Shown: piece by piece, positions 36,369 through 48,700 of the stretch
Numbering within the stretch: the stretch's first letter is position 1
Layout: each line of letters starts with the position of its first letter
Assembly (NCBI RefSeq): GCF_033568475.1
Contig: NC_133120.1
Location: forward strand, 88,926,151 to 88,990,150
Length of the DNA stretch: 64,000 nucleotides
Direction: 5' to 3'
Source of the DNA: Henckelia pumila
Lineage: Eukaryota > Streptophyta > Magnoliopsida > Lamiales > Gesneriaceae
Notes under the pieces: model-generated
What the model saw: the letters and a program-made list of their open reading frames with translations, nothing else
Database searches by the model: none
Told to the model about the DNA's origin: nothing
Translations under genes and position numbers: made by a program

Positions 36369-36468
36369 ATTCTCCCCCACTAAGACTCGATTTCGTCCTC
36401 GAAATCTTAGTAATATCAACAAATCATATCACAGATATCAGATAACAGAAAACTAAAGGAGACTCACA

Positions 36469-37509
36469 TCAAGAAAATAACTCTGGAAATCGTTGTCTCA
36501 TATCTGATTCAGTCTCCCAAGTCGCTTCTGTAATACCATGATGACTCCACTTAACCTTCACAAGCGGAATAGTCTTCGTACGAAGTTGCTTCTCTTTACG
36601 ATCAAGAATCTGAATCGGCTTTTCAAAATAACTCAAAGTCTCATCAAGTTCATCTTCATCAGATTGAAGTACATGAGATTCATCAGAAAGATACTTTCGA
36701 AGCATTGATACATGAAAGACATCATGTATTCCAGATAACGCCGGAGGAAGAGCTAATCGATAGGCAAGATTGCCTATTTTCTCCAGAATTTCATACGGAC
36801 CAATGTAGCGTGGAGACAACTTCCCTCGCTTGCCAAATCTGACTGTACCTCTGAAAGGAGAAATCTTCAGAAATACTCGATCCCCCTGATCAAAAGACAA
36901 AGGTCGACGTCGAATGTTAGCATATTTCGCTTGTCTATCTTGAGCTGTCTTCATTCTTGTCTGAATAAGCTTCACTTGATCAGTCAGATCACGTATCATA
37001 TCAGGCCCAGTGTCAGGTACTTCTGAAATATCATCCCAGTACAAAGGAGATCGACATTTTCTTCCGTATAAAGCTTCAAAAGGAGCCATTCCAATACTCG
37101 ATTGATAGCTGTTGTTGTACGAGAATTCACAAAGAGGTAATGAATCTTGCCAACTCGTGCCAAAATCAAGCACTACAGCTCTCAACATGTCCTCCAATGT
37201 CTGAATGGTACGCTCAGACTGCCCGTCTGTTTGTGGATGATAAGCTGTGCTCAAACGAAGCTGAGTACCCAAAGCACTCTGTAAGCTATGCCAGAAGTGA
37301 GATGTAAATCGAGGATCACGATCTGATACAATAGACTTCGGCACACCATGTAATCTGACAACTTCACGGACATAAATTTCTGTCATCTGATCATGTCTGT
37401 ACGTCATACGATAAGGTATAAAACACGCAGACTTCGTCAATCTATCGATAATCACCCAGATAGCATCATAACCTCTAGAAGATCGAGGTAATCTCGTCAC
37501 GAAATCCAT
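36469..37509 (-). pseudogene. Tekay-type integrase core and chromodomain (downstream of stop)
   Basis: A 346-codon open stretch continuing the polyprotein after the TGA. The integrase core has MDFVTRLPRSSRGYD, IVSDRDPRFTSHFW and STAYHPQTDGQSERTIQTLE, so all three D, D, E positions are present. The GPF/Y-type module follows (YIGPYEILEKIGNLAYRL), then FHVSMLRKYL. The C-terminus, IPLVKVKWSHHGITEATWE, is a chromodomain-like tail used by chromoviruses to choose chromatin targets. It would be made only by readthrough of the stop. Confidence 0.9.
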
Positions 37510-37521
37510 GGAAATATGATC

Positions 37522-40500
37522 TCATTTCCATTCTGGCACGGATAAACTCTTAAGTAAACCAGGCGGTTTCTTCCTTTCAGCCTTCACCTGTTGGCAGTTC
37601 AAACATCGAGACACAAACTCAGTGATATTAGACTTCATTGGCTTCCACCAGTATCGAGTTTTCAGATCATTATACATCTTCCTACCTCCAGGATGAATAC
37701 TATAACGACTACAATGCGCCTCTGTCAGTAGTTGTTGTCGCACATCAGAAATATCAGGCACTACAAGGCGATTGTGAACATAAAGAAGATCATCTCGAAC
37801 CCGGTATTCAGATACATGCCCTGATCTGACTTTCTCAATCGAATTCTGTATATTCTGATCAAGTTTCTGAGCATCTCGAATTCTTACCAATAAAGCTGGT
37901 TCAGCTTGCATTTGATAGAGTCGAAGAGGTTGATAATTCGTATCAAATACTAACCCAAACAGACAAAAGTCTTCAATCAAATTCGATACACCAATCGTCG
38001 ATAAGGACAAAGAACATACCTTTCGACTGAGTGCATCTGCTGCCGCATTCGATTTCCCTGGATAGTACTTAATCTCACAATCAAAGTCTTTAAGCAAATC
38101 AAGCCACCTCCGCTGTCTCATATTCAATTCTGACTGTGAAAATAGATACTTCAGACTCTTGTGATCAGAATAAATCTCAAACTGCTCCCCGTACAGATAA
38201 TGTCGCCAAATCTTCAAAGCAAATACAATGGCGGCCAATTCAAGATCATGAATCGGATATCTGGTTTCGTGAGGCTTCAACTGTCTTGAGGCATAAGCAA
38301 TCACATGTCCTCGCTGCATCAAAACACACCCTAATCCTTGATGAGATGCATCACAGTAAACAGTGAAACCACCAGTACCTGAAGGAATCGTCAAGACTGG
38401 TGCACTGGTCAGTCGTGTCTTCAACTCAAGAAAACTAGATTCACAAGCTTCAGACCAGATAAAAGGAGCATTTTTCTGAGTTAACTGAGTAATTGGCTTC
38501 GCAATACTGGAAAAATCTTTGATAAATCGACGATAATACTCAGCCAATCCCATAAAACTCCGGATCTCAGGAACAGATATCGGTCTAACCCAATTGATCA
38601 CTGCTTCGACTTTACTTGGATCCACAGAAATACCATTTCCAGATATAATATGTCCAAGAAAGACAACCTGTTTCAGCCAAAACTCACATTTCGAAAGTTT
38701 AGCATACAATTTCTCGGCTCGTAAGGTTTTCAAAACTGTTCTCAGATGTTCAGCATGATCAATCAGATTCTTGGAATAGATCAGAATATCATCAATAAAG
38801 ATAATCACAAAATCATCGAGATACTTCTGAAACACACGGTTCATCAAAGCCATGAATACAGCTGGAGCATTCGTCAAACCAAACGGCATAACTATAAACT
38901 CATAATGGCCATACCTGGTTCTGAACGCAGTCTTAGGAATATCAGAATCCCTAACTCTTAGCTGATGGTATCCAGATCTCAGATCGATCTTGGAATACAC
39001 AGAAGAACCCTGCAACTGATCAAACAAATCATCAATACGAGGCAAAGGGTATTTGTTCTTTACCGTAGCCTTGTTCAGTTGTCGGTAGTCAATGCACAAT
39101 CTCATTGAACCATCTTTCTTTCTAACAAACAGTACTGGAGCTCCCCAAGGAGAAACACTGGGTCGAATGTATCCCTTGGCCAATAAATCTTCTAACTGTT
39201 CTTTCAACTCTTTTAATTCCACTGGTGCCATTCGATATGGTGCTTTCGAAATCGGTGCAGTTCCAGGCATCAGTTCAATGTTGAAGTCAATCTCACGATA
39301 CGGAGGTAATCCTGGAATCTCATCCGGAAAGACGTCCGCAAATTCACTAACCACTGGCAAGTCAGCCAGGTTCAGGCTAGGTTTCAACAAATCCACTGCA
39401 TAAACAAGAAATCCCTCCGCTCCTTTCTGCAAAAGTCGGGTCATAGATAATACAGAAATAAGAGGAATCTTAGCACGTGAACCCTTACCATAGAACTTCC
39501 ATTCTCCAGCCATCTCAGGTCTGAATCTCACTACCTTCTGAAAGCAATCGACGGTAGCTCTGTACTTATTCAGCATATCAATCCCAATAATACAATCAAA
39601 ATCAGACATACCAAGTACAAAACAATCGATCTCAATCTCATTACCCTCATACTGTAGTACACAATTCTTTACTATCTGAATCGAGATAAGACCCCTCCCC
39701 AAAGGAGAAGAAACAGATACTACAACTGGTAATGACTCAACAGGCAAAGAATGCAATGCAATAAATTTGGCAGATAGAAACGTATGGGATGCACCGGTAT
39801 CAAACAACACATAAGCAGAATAACCAGAAATAGAACAGTTACCTGCAATCACATCATCAGGTGCTCCATGTGCCTGCTCCTTAGTCAAAGCAAAGACATG
39901 AGCCTGCTGTCTCTGAGGCTGATTGCCTGCCTGACTTCCACCTGGTCGAGTCTGCTGTTGTGGATGTGCTGGCTGGAAAGAATGAACAGAAGAGGCCTGT
40001 CTTCCAGGTTGAGCCACTGATCGTGATGACTCTGCACCTCTTGCCTGTCCAGTATTTCTCTGAGGACACACCCTTGCAAAATGACCCGTCTGTTGGCATA
40101 TATGGCACCTCCCAGATACACCTCGGCACTGATCGGTTGGATGATTTCCACCACAACTGTTGCAGAACACTCCTGACTTCTGCTTCGTACCACTGGAACT
40201 CGAAGAACTGCTCCCAGACTTCTTAAACTGTTTTCCTCTTGCTTGCAAGAACCCTTTCTTTCCACTGCTACTACCACCTTCAAATCGAAAAGGTTGCTGT
40301 TGCGGAGTTGGAGCTGCAGGTTGTGACTGTCTCGGAGGTTGTGCGGTATACGAAGCTCCTCGCTGCTGTATCAAACCAGCTTCCGCTCCCTTGGCACTGT
40401 TCAAGGCATCAGCAAAGGTATTCGGTCGCCTTGTATTCACCAGTGTAAAAACATCCGGACTCAGGCCATTGATAAACTGATCAGCCATAGCCTCGTCACT

Positions 40501-41088
40501 GTCAGCAACATGTGGAGCAAAACGTAGCAATGTAGAGAATTTTGCAACGTAGTCTTCGATATTCAAATTCTCCTGTTTCAGATTTGCAAACTCAGCCCCT
40601 TTATCCTTGCGGTAAGACACAGGAAAGAAGCGTTGGTAGAACTCAGTTTTGAAGACATTCCAAGTCAGTACAGTTCCTCTACGCTCCAAAGCTCTTTTTG
40701 TAGTGAACCACCAGCTCTTCGCAACTTCATGCAACTGGTGCCCAATCAATCTAACTCTCCGTTCATCCCCGTAGTCAAGTGAATCAAATAGCATCTCCAT
40801 ATCATCAAGCCATCCCTCGCATTCAACAGCATTTTCTGTACCTTTCAAAGTAGGCGGCTTGTAGGATTGGAAACGTTTCAGAAGTGTTTCCATAGGAGTT
40901 GCTGTCATATCAGTCATATCTCTTGACGTACTTCCCTGTTCATTACTCGGCACTGCAGTAGCTCGAGGCACTATCGGTGTAACAACTGTCGGTGGAGTAT
41001 GAACTGTCTGTTCTGGCAGAGGAATAGGAACCTGTGGTAGAGTAGGAACCTGTGGTCGAAGAGGAGGTCTTCCTGGTCGTCGAGACAT
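37522..41088 (-). CDS. Tekay-type gag-pol polyprotein, N-terminal 1188 residues
   Basis: Starts at ATG 41086-41088 ([13 protein letters not shown]). Gag capsid-like region about residues 60-250 ([20 protein letters not shown]). CCHC knuckle [14 protein letters not shown] near 330. Aspartic protease [13 protein letters not shown] near 430. Reverse transcriptase near 600-800 with [26 protein letters not shown] and the [10 protein letters not shown] box. RNase H near 880-1000 ([24 protein letters not shown]). Integrase HHCC zinc region near 1125-1165 ([27 protein letters not shown]). A TGA at about 37519-37521 then ends the frame inside integrase; the next stretch continues in the same frame. 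One nonsense change is the only visible lesion. Confidence 0.93.
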   Translation of the reverse strand: MSRRPGRPPLRPQVPTLPQVPIPLPEQTVHTPPTVVTPIVPRATAVPSNEQGSTSRDMTDMTATPMETLLKRFQSYKPPTLKGTENAVECEGWLDDMEMLFDSLDYGDERRVRLIGHQLHEVAKSWWFTTKRALERRGTVLTWNVFKTEFYQRFFPVSYRKDKGAEFANLKQENLNIEDYVAKFSTLLRFAPHVADSDEAMADQFINGLSPDVFTLVNTRRPNTFADALNSAKGAEAGLIQQRGASYTAQPPRQSQPAAPTPQQQPFRFEGGSSSGKKGFLQARGKQFKKSGSSSSSSSGTKQKSGVFCNSCGGNHPTDQCRGVSGRCHICQQTGHFARVCPQRNTGQARGAESSRSVAQPGRQASSVHSFQPAHPQQQTRPGGSQAGNQPQRQQAHVFALTKEQAHGAPDDVIAGNCSISGYSAYVLFDTGASHTFLSAKFIALHSLPVESLPVVVSVSSPLGRGLISIQIVKNCVLQYEGNEIEIDCFVLGMSDFDCIIGIDMLNKYRATVDCFQKVVRFRPEMAGEWKFYGKGSRAKIPLISVLSMTRLLQKGAEGFLVYAVDLLKPSLNLADLPVVSEFADVFPDEIPGLPPYREIDFNIELMPGTAPISKAPYRMAPVELKELKEQLEDLLAKGYIRPSVSPWGAPVLFVRKKDGSMRLCIDYRQLNKATVKNKYPLPRIDDLFDQLQGSSVYSKIDLRSGYHQLRVRDSDIPKTAFRTRYGHYEFIVMPFGLTNAPAVFMALMNRVFQKYLDDFVIIFIDDILIYSKNLIDHAEHLRTVLKTLRAEKLYAKLSKCEFWLKQVVFLGHIISGNGISVDPSKVEAVINWVRPISVPEIRSFMGLAEYYRRFIKDFSSIAKPITQLTQKNAPFIWSEACESSFLELKTRLTSAPVLTIPSGTGGFTVYCDASHQGLGCVLMQRGHVIAYASRQLKPHETRYPIHDLELAAIVFALKIWRHYLYGEQFEIYSDHKSLKYLFSQSELNMRQRRWLDLLKDFDCEIKYYPGKSNAAADALSRKVCSLSLSTIGVSNLIEDFCLFGLVFDTNYQPLRLYQMQAEPALLVRIRDAQKLDQNIQNSIEKVRSGHVSEYRVRDDLLYVHNRLVVPDISDVRQQLLTEAHCSRYSIHPGGRKMYNDLKTRYWWKPMKSNITEFVSRCLNCQQVKAERKKPPGLLKSLSVPEWK

Positions 41089-41518
41089 ATCTGATTATCA
41101 AAATGGTTAGGATACCAAATTATCAAATTATCTCAGTCCTCCTCTGATCATCTTACCTCTGATCAAGACTCGGTTCTGATTCAGGTGTAAATAAAGAATC
41201 GAAGTACACATCAAGACATGCTTCCAATCAAATCCGATAATCAGGTAGCATATCATAATTAACAAATCACATGCCTCTAATCATTCCAGATATTCCAGTA
41301 AACATGTGTCGTTAATTATAGTACTCATACTTTCAAATAAAACAAATACAATACTGTAATACATTACTTGAAAGTAAATCATGCTATCAATTAAAACATG
41401 TAATTCAATCACGTAATTAAATCATAGCGTAAATCATCAATAAGCAAAGCAGATGACTCGATCTACCCCACTCATTGTCTATCTAAGTCCAGAATTTTCT
41501 TGCTTTGATACCACCTGT
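41089..41518 (-). other. Leader of the Tekay-type element with primer site
   Basis: 430 bp between the right LTR and gag. It holds the tRNA-Met primer site at 41502-41513, five bases from the LTR. Otherwise non-coding and AT-rich. Confidence 0.85.
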
Positions 41519-43676
41519 TGTGATGACCCGAGTTCTAATCTCTCAATAAACATTAATCAACAATAATAGACAAGTATCAATGTCTAAACAAAAGAATAAA
41601 AATTTTTTTTTTTTAAATAAATTGCCCTGCGCACGCGCGGGCATCACCCCTCGCGCGCGCGCAAGCCAATGGGACCGAGGCCCCCTGGCTTGGCCCGCGC
41701 GCGCGCGAGCAGTAGCTCGCCCGTGCGCAGGCCAATCGGCCAGAAATTTGGCTGCACTCTGCTGCTGTTCAAAAATTGAGTTCATGCATCCCTTTGATTC
41801 AAGATCATCTCCTACCAAGGTATAGACATGGTATAATCAATAGCAACATCTATCATGCTATACAAGGAATACAATTAGATCACTCCAAGGCCTTAAAACA
41901 TAACCAAGATGCATCAAGATACACAAGAAGCTATATACAATTCAAGTTCAAGATACATCATATTGATTCAAGGATTTATATATCTATTCAATCCCAACTA
42001 CAACAAACAAGACTACAACATCATCATAATCAAGTCTTGGTACAAATATCTAAACCATAATCATGTTTAAGGCTCCATTTCACTACAAGACAGCTCATAA
42101 TCATCTAAACTCGAATCATCACGCTATGTTCATCTCATTCCTTGTTCTTCATGTACGCCTTTGCCCGGTTCCACTCCCTCCTATTGCAATGACACATACA
42201 ACAAGACAATAGCCGGATAACTCCGGTGAGAAATAGATTTCCCAGTAAAAGCAACTAAACATGCATAACAACATATATCAAGACCATGATATAAAAGTAA
42301 GTACAATGCATGTTTTCAAAACAAGGTTCATTTCGTCATTCGTCAATTGGGATCCCGAGAAGTAGATATCATAACTAATCCACCGACTCTCCCGATCGAG
42401 GTGAGGTTACTTATCTTTATTCTCTAGACTTTGAAGCAATCATATATGCAAATCAGACGCTAGGCTAAAACAACCACCCAGGCCATACATATACAATTCC
42501 TCAAATCGTCTATTCGAACGTTTCCGTTCATTTCAAAATCAAAGAATAAGTCTTCAAGATGAATGCAACATATATCATCATCAAGGCATTCATAACATCA
42601 AAACTTATTCAACAACTTAAATAAAAACACATAAGAGCAATTAAGCAAACAAGTATGTGATTTAGGGGAACTCGATACAAACCATCTCGAGTTGTAGTCC
42701 CAATCAAATAGTAGTCCACTTTTACCTTTCAAATGTGGTGTTTAGGATGTCTTCAAACTTGTCAAAGTCTGTACAAGATCAACCACCAAGACTATATCAA
42801 AATCTGCTCAATATCAACCCCAAACTTCAACAAGAATTTCAAAGGCAAACTCTACCAACCTTGTTCTATTGTTTATCAGTTTTGGAGTTGACGTTCTTGA
42901 GTTGATATGCCCTGTTCAACCACTGAAATGATAGCATAACAATCAAGGAACCATTAACTAATAGCTCAACAACTTCTAAATGCAAGAACAGTAGCAAAAC
43001 ACTTCAATTCACGAGTTCAACGGCATATCGGTAGTACTTCGGCGATTCCGAACTCAATACAACATTTCTAATATGAACATCAGCTGTTAAAACTTCAAGA
43101 TCAACAGAACAGCAGATATATATAGATCGAATCATAATTGGGAATCACAAGAACATGATATACAACTCCATCTTCAACCCAACTTCAAGATTATACAAGA
43201 TAGAATCTCAACACTACAATTTCATAACAACATCTGATATCTGTCCATTTCGAAATCTCAAACCCCGAAGAACAAAGAGGAAACTTACATCAAATCTAAG
43301 GTCGTCTTGCGAGGATTCCAGAACATCTTTCGGAATCGAAAACGGATAACCGTAGCTCAAGATATCACAATTTGAAAGATGAAGAAAAGTTTGGAAAATT
43401 CTGCTCTCGGTTCTTCCTTTTTCCTTGTCTGAATTTTCTGATGGAATATAGTGTAGTACACGTGAACATGCTGAGGAATAACAAGTGTCCAGCTCAAAAT
43501 AATGATTTTGCACTTTGGCCCCTCAACTATGCAATAATTGCAATTCAGCCCTCACATTCTCATGTTATTCAATTTCAATCCTAATCAATTTAAGAATATT
43601 AGAATTTGAATCAAAACTCCAAATATTCCCAAATTAATTATTCTCGGATTAAAATTAAATAATTCCGGGCGTTACA
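41519..43676 (-). repeat. Tekay-type element, right LTR
   Basis: 2158 bp. It is the 5' LTR in the element's sense and so holds the promoter. Nearly identical to the left LTR, including the GC-rich patch at 41628-41745. Confidence 0.95.
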
Positions 43677-43826
43677 CATGCATTTGTTGAAGAAGAGAAG
43701 GTGGATTCACGAATGTGCCATGGGGAAATAGAGCACATGATCATTGATCACCATCGTCATTACCAAGCTCTGCCATATGTCCCATGTTTCTCGTCGTTGA
43801 AGGATGTCCTCAAAGGAGCAGCATAG

Positions 43827-44702
43827 CTTTTTGTTATGTTTTTTTTTTATGAATATTTTTTTATTATTTTTTTTCTGGTCACCAAGTGTTTATACTGATT
43901 TTTTTGTTGTTGAATGAGATATTTTTAATGGTAATTTTGAACGGAAGAATTGCTGATTGATTATATTTTTGATCGTTTGTATTTGCAAATTGGTGGCATG
44001 CTATGCAAACCTTGAAGTCTTAATTGTACTATTTTTTTGGTCCCTTTTTCAGGATAGGTAGCATGTTCTGGGAGATGACCGGGAACAAATATCTCATGCT
44101 AACGTGACTGCATGAGGAAAATTAAAGCAAGTAACAAACTTTTTCCCTGTGAACAACAGAACAAGGATCAAGGATTTTGTCAGGTGTTTGCATGAGGAAA
44201 ATTAAAGAAGAATAGGCCATCTCCATGATTTTGCACATATTTCAATGGAAGTTCACCAACTCGATCTGGATTCTTTATCGAAATATGATAATGAAGTGTA
44301 CATTATTATATAAGCAACTTGAGAATTTTAAATATAGCAGGCCACCATGAGCAAGATTCTATATTGAAGTCAAATTGATTGATTCAATGGCGGATCCAGG
44401 ATTATCATTAATATACCCGGGTAGAATTTATCAAGCCCTCCGATGCTTTAATTTTTCGAATTGAATTAGCCCGGGCGGCACAATACACAGCTCCGCTCAT
44501 TGATTAGCTTTAATTTATGTTATTATTAGTTTTTTGAAACATGATTCGCTTCATTCTAGTTTATACCAAGTTCATATATATCAGTTGCCATAAAAGAAAT
44601 ATCAACGTGAATTTTGAAAAAAAATATTTCAATTTAATTAAAGAAAAACAAAATTAACATATATTTATTTCTAAAACTTGTTTTAATTTTCAATATTAAT
44701 TA
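43827..44702. other. 3' flank of F-box copy B, no gene
   Basis: Colinear with 8116-8990 in unit A. AT-rich with T runs; no coding sequence or RNA gene seen. Confidence 0.7.
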
Positions 44703-45214
44703 GAGGTTGTTTGGCTAAACTTACTAAAAACAGCTCATAAGCTCTGTGAACTTATTTTAAACAACTTAAAGATGTTGATGTGTTTGGTATTATAAGATCT
44801 TTTTATTGTCGAAATTATCAAAATGGGTAAAATAATATGAAACTAATTTAAATAGTAAGATACATACAAAATATTTTAAAATTTATCATAAATGTTAAAC
44901 ATATATTAAAAAATAAAATTATTTTTAATTTTAATTTAGAAAAAAATTGAGAAATTATTTACAAAAAATGAAAGATGGCGTGGTGAGAATTTAATAAAAC
45001 ATATAGAGATAATATGGAGAAGTAAAATATTAAAATAAAATTTTTTTAAAAAAATTAAGGGTGACCTTATTTTTTAAAAAAATAGCTTATAAGCTGTCAA
45101 ACAACTTATTTTGACAGCTTATAAGCTGTTTGACAAAAAATTTGCCAAACAAATTTAAAAAAGCTTATAATATAAGTTGTTTTCAAGAGCTTATAAGCTC
45201 TTCTAAACATCATC
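44703..45214. mobile_element. MITE, probably PIF/Harbinger (Tourist-like), copy B
   Basis: 512 bp, the partner of 8991-9577. It has lost about 65 bases after CTCATAAGCTCTGTGA, where copy A has more AGCTTATAAGCT palindromes. Same outer ends and the same TTA flanks. It sits about 380 bp upstream of the kinase TATA box. Confidence 0.7.
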
Positions 45215-45591
45215 TTAATTGTTTTGAGATTATTTTAAATAAATGTCTTATTTTAATTTTAAAAAAAATTTCTTACAATCTAGAGTATTAATGTTTTCAA
45301 ATTATAAAAAAACTAATCATATATAAATTTTTGTATTTCATTTAATTATCGCGAATGTATTTCATAGAAATATAATTACAAATTGACGGGCCGTGATTGG
45401 CCCAGTTTCACTAAACATAGATAAGCCCAGCCCACTGTGATTAATTTTCGAAAATTGACGTCTTTGATCGTGCTGTGCTGTCTAAAGCAAAAAGGAATCC
45501 TCAAATAGAATCAAGGACGCGGATGGAATTACGTGGACGGTCAGATTTGCCACAACCGAGATTACGCCAAATTGTTAGATGTTATTAGATC

Positions 45592-45598
45592 TATATAA
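45592..45598 (+). promoter_or_regulatory. Putative TATA box of the LAMMER kinase gene
   Basis: TATATAA in the context GATCTATATAAGTAACG, about 130 bases before the start codon, which leaves room for a leader of about 100 bases. The same box occurs in the unit A copy at 9955-9961. Confidence 0.6.
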
Positions 45599-45726
45599 GT
45601 AACGTCGTCTCTGGGAAATTCGCAATGTCAACAAAGACCTTCTCTGTGGAATATTTTTGTTTTCCTATCGGACTTTCCTTCTCTCTATAGAATTTCTTTG
45701 TTTTCTCTGGGATTTTCATATCTGTA

Positions 45727-48700
45727 ATGGAGATTGAGCGCGTGACGGAGTTGCGGATGGATCAAAGGCCGAGGAAGAGGCTGCGGTTAGGCTGGGATGT
45801 TCCTCCTCAACAGCTGGAGGTATTTTTATACCTACTCTTCAGATTCCGTGATTTGTCGATTATTTTGGGATTTTTTTAGATTTGATGGCAAATTAGGGTT
45901 TTAATTAAATGGGGTGGATATATATCACCTGTATGCGCTTGATTGTGCACCGATGGGGGATAATTTTTTAGATGAATGTTTTCCTTCAGTTTAGGCCCGT
46001 ATATGGGGAGATTTGGGTGTTTGTTTTTTTGGTGGATAAATTGCTTGATTTATGCTTGATGATAGCATACATCTGTAGAAATAGTTTGTTTGTTTTATTG
46101 ATATAGGTTACCTATGGATGAATTATCTGTTTATATCGCAATTTTAACAAGATTCTATGCATCATAGAACTGTAAATAATAAGGGTTTTTCATTAATTTA
46201 ATGGGTCGAGTTTTTAATGCATATTTGCTGCTCCTGTGCGCAATATCTGTTCCAGTTCGGTCCTCCTATGTGTGTGCCTATATATATATTGTAACAAAAG
46301 CGAAAAGATATTGGTTTGGAACTCATTCTGATATAGTGCTAGATGATTATTTTTTTTCAAAATCTTGTCATAGGAGCTTTTGGCAAATATACTTTGAGTT
46401 CCTACATCCAACTGGTTTAATTTGAGTTGATAACTTTGATACATGATTGGCATATGAAGTGTGTTTTTCCATTGACCTGGTATGATTATGTTTTTTTTAG
46501 TTGAGTTGTTTTATGAAAAGTGTTGTCTAAAGCTTCTCAATAGATGCAGCCTAGGAATGAAGTGTGTATCATTTTGTCTGAAACTCTGAATGTGTTTCCG
46601 AAGAAATTCATAATATGTGATATTGAAGAAAAAACATGAATGAATACGTGTGTGTAGGCTCAGCTAGGATTGTTTTGTGGCCAAGAGGTTGGGAATTTGA
46701 CGAGCTATGCAACATCAAGAATGCTTTCGGATCATCCTAGTTCTCTCTTCGTTAAGGACTTGGCCCGAAATGTTTCTCCCCCTTTACGAGCAGATGACGA
46801 AGATGGCCACTATGTGTTTGAGCTCGGAGAAAATTTAACTTGTCGCTGTAACTATCTCCTTCCATCATCAGATCATATTAAATTGTTTTTCCCTCTGTCT
46901 TCTATGTAACATGCATATAATTTATTGCTTCAGCTTGTTATTAATAACATGAAATATGAGTCCAGTTTTATTTTGCATCACAAGTCTCCTACCTATGTAG
47001 GACCAGGGGCGTAATTTAACTTATGTATCCAAGGACCATCTGCTTAAACAACTTTGTTGGATTTATAAATGACAATTGACATTTAATCTGCTTTAAATTT
47101 TTTCATCTTAACAGTTACTATTTCAGTAATACTTAATATGATTCTTTTCCTACTTTGCAGATAAGATCCAAAGTAAGATGGGTGAAGGTACGGTACCTTA
47201 TCGATAATCTTATTTCTCTGCTCTATTATTGTTTATGCATTTGCATGATGAATGAAATTCTTCCTACCAGGAACATTTGGTCAGGTTTTGGAGTGCTGGG
47301 ATAGGGAAAGAAAAGAAATGGTTGCCATTAAAGTTATCCGTGGTACTAAGAAGTACCGTGATGCGGCGATGATTGAGATAAGCATGCTGCAACAACTTGG
47401 TAGACATGATAAAGGCGCCGAACGGTGAGTTTCTGATTCACCTTGTTGGCAAATATTTTAACCACATATCGGGCATTTGCAAATATATAGTTGTTGAACA
47501 AGTTTATTTCTTGCAGTTGTGTCCGAATATTGGACTGGTTTGACTATCGTAACCATATATGTATCGTAAGTATATGAATGATTTAGTGGATTAAATTTCC
47601 CCTGCTTAACAAATTATTATAGGGATTAAGATTTGTGGATGAACTTAAATGATCTTAACAGGTCTCTGAGAAGCTTGGACCTAGCCTATACGATTTTCTT
47701 CGCAAAAACAGTTATCGCTCATTTCCAGTTGATCTTGTCCGCAAGATTGGCAGACAACTGTTGGAATGTGTAGCATGTGTGTAAATAGTTTCTCTTCATT
47801 GTTAATATTCTCAATTGGATTTTAATCCGCAGATATATGTGAAATACAATATTTTTCCAATTAAATTAATAGATATTGTCACAAATTCGATCTTTTTACT
47901 TGAGGTGGAATGTGGTACAATAGCTTCATGGTTCATTATTCCGATGTTTTGCATTATTTTGATGCTTGGTTTGATAAATTTCAGTTATGCATGATCTGCG
48001 TCTTATCCACACGGATTTGAAACCTGAAAATATTCTACTCATCTCACCCGAGTATGTCAAAGTTCCGGAGTACAAGGTATGTAGTTTGTTATCTCATGTT
48101 ATATGTTGTTGGCTCTTTTAGGTGGATTGGTCATGTGCTAGGTTTTTAGACTACAATTGCTAGTGGATCGATTAATTTACTATTCTGTGTTAAAGCGGTC
48201 CGCTTGCTACATCGTTTTTTTTGTTTTTAACCAGGATTCGTCAAGGTCCCAAAGTGGGTCATTCTACAAGAGAATTCCAAAGTCAAGTGCCATAAAGGTC
48301 ATTGATTTTGGTAGCACAACTTATGACGTACAGGGTCAGTCATACATTGTATCGACCCGACATTACAGAGCTCCAGAAGTCATTCTAGGTATAGTAAAGT
48401 AATGAATGATATTGTTTTTTATGTATTGATAAGGTGAAGTTATTTTAACTATGTGGTTACACTTTGTATCGATTTTTCTTACCAGGACTTGGATGGAGTT
48501 ATCCGTGTGACATATGGAGTGTTGGTTGTATTTTAGTGGAACTTTGCACGGTATGCCCGTTAAAAGTCTTCCATTCAGGGTTGTTTTGTGGACATCTTGA
48601 ATGGACTGTATTTCTTTGTCTTCCTGACTCAATTATTGATATGCCCGTGTCTTACCAGGGTGAAGCATTATTCCAAACACACGAGAACTTGGAACACCTC

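Larger units (their letters stand above)
34212..43676 (-). mobile_element. Ty3/gypsy chromovirus (Tekay/Del type), nearly intact and young
   Basis: A 9465-bp element with target duplication CATGC (34207-34211, 43677-43681). LTRs run TGTGATGACC to GGGCGTTACA. On the minus strand the initiator tRNA-Met primer site TGGTATCAAAGC is at 41502-41513 and the purine tract AGTGGGGGAGAAT at 36369-36381. The gag-pol frame is continuous except for one TGA. The two LTRs differ at roughly a dozen sites by eye over 2.16 kb, so the insertion is recent, later than the A/B duplication. Confidence 0.95.
33261..43826 (+). pseudogene. F-box protein with F-box-associated domain, copy B, broken and interrupted
   Basis: Counterpart of copy A. 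The ATG at 33261 is followed by a stop after 13 codons, because one base present in copy A near 233 is missing here near 33295. The F-box remains readable in another frame (LVKLPIKSVITCKLVFKSWY), running open to 33646. It shares with copy A a small tandem duplication (AGAACCCGATTAC near 33560 and 33594), a stop at 33644-33646 and a frame break near 33965-34005. The tail is separated by the Tekay-type element and ends at TAG 43824-43826. The CACTA element lies only about 20 bases before the ATG. Confidence 0.88.
16172..45677 (+). repeat. Segmental duplication unit B, leading into the intact kinase gene
   Basis: Homologous pieces are 16172-16358 (matching 1-187), 33241-34206 and 43682-45677. 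They are separated by the CACTA element and the Tekay-type element. Removing both insertions, with one copy of each target duplication, restores colinearity with unit A. Confidence 0.9.
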
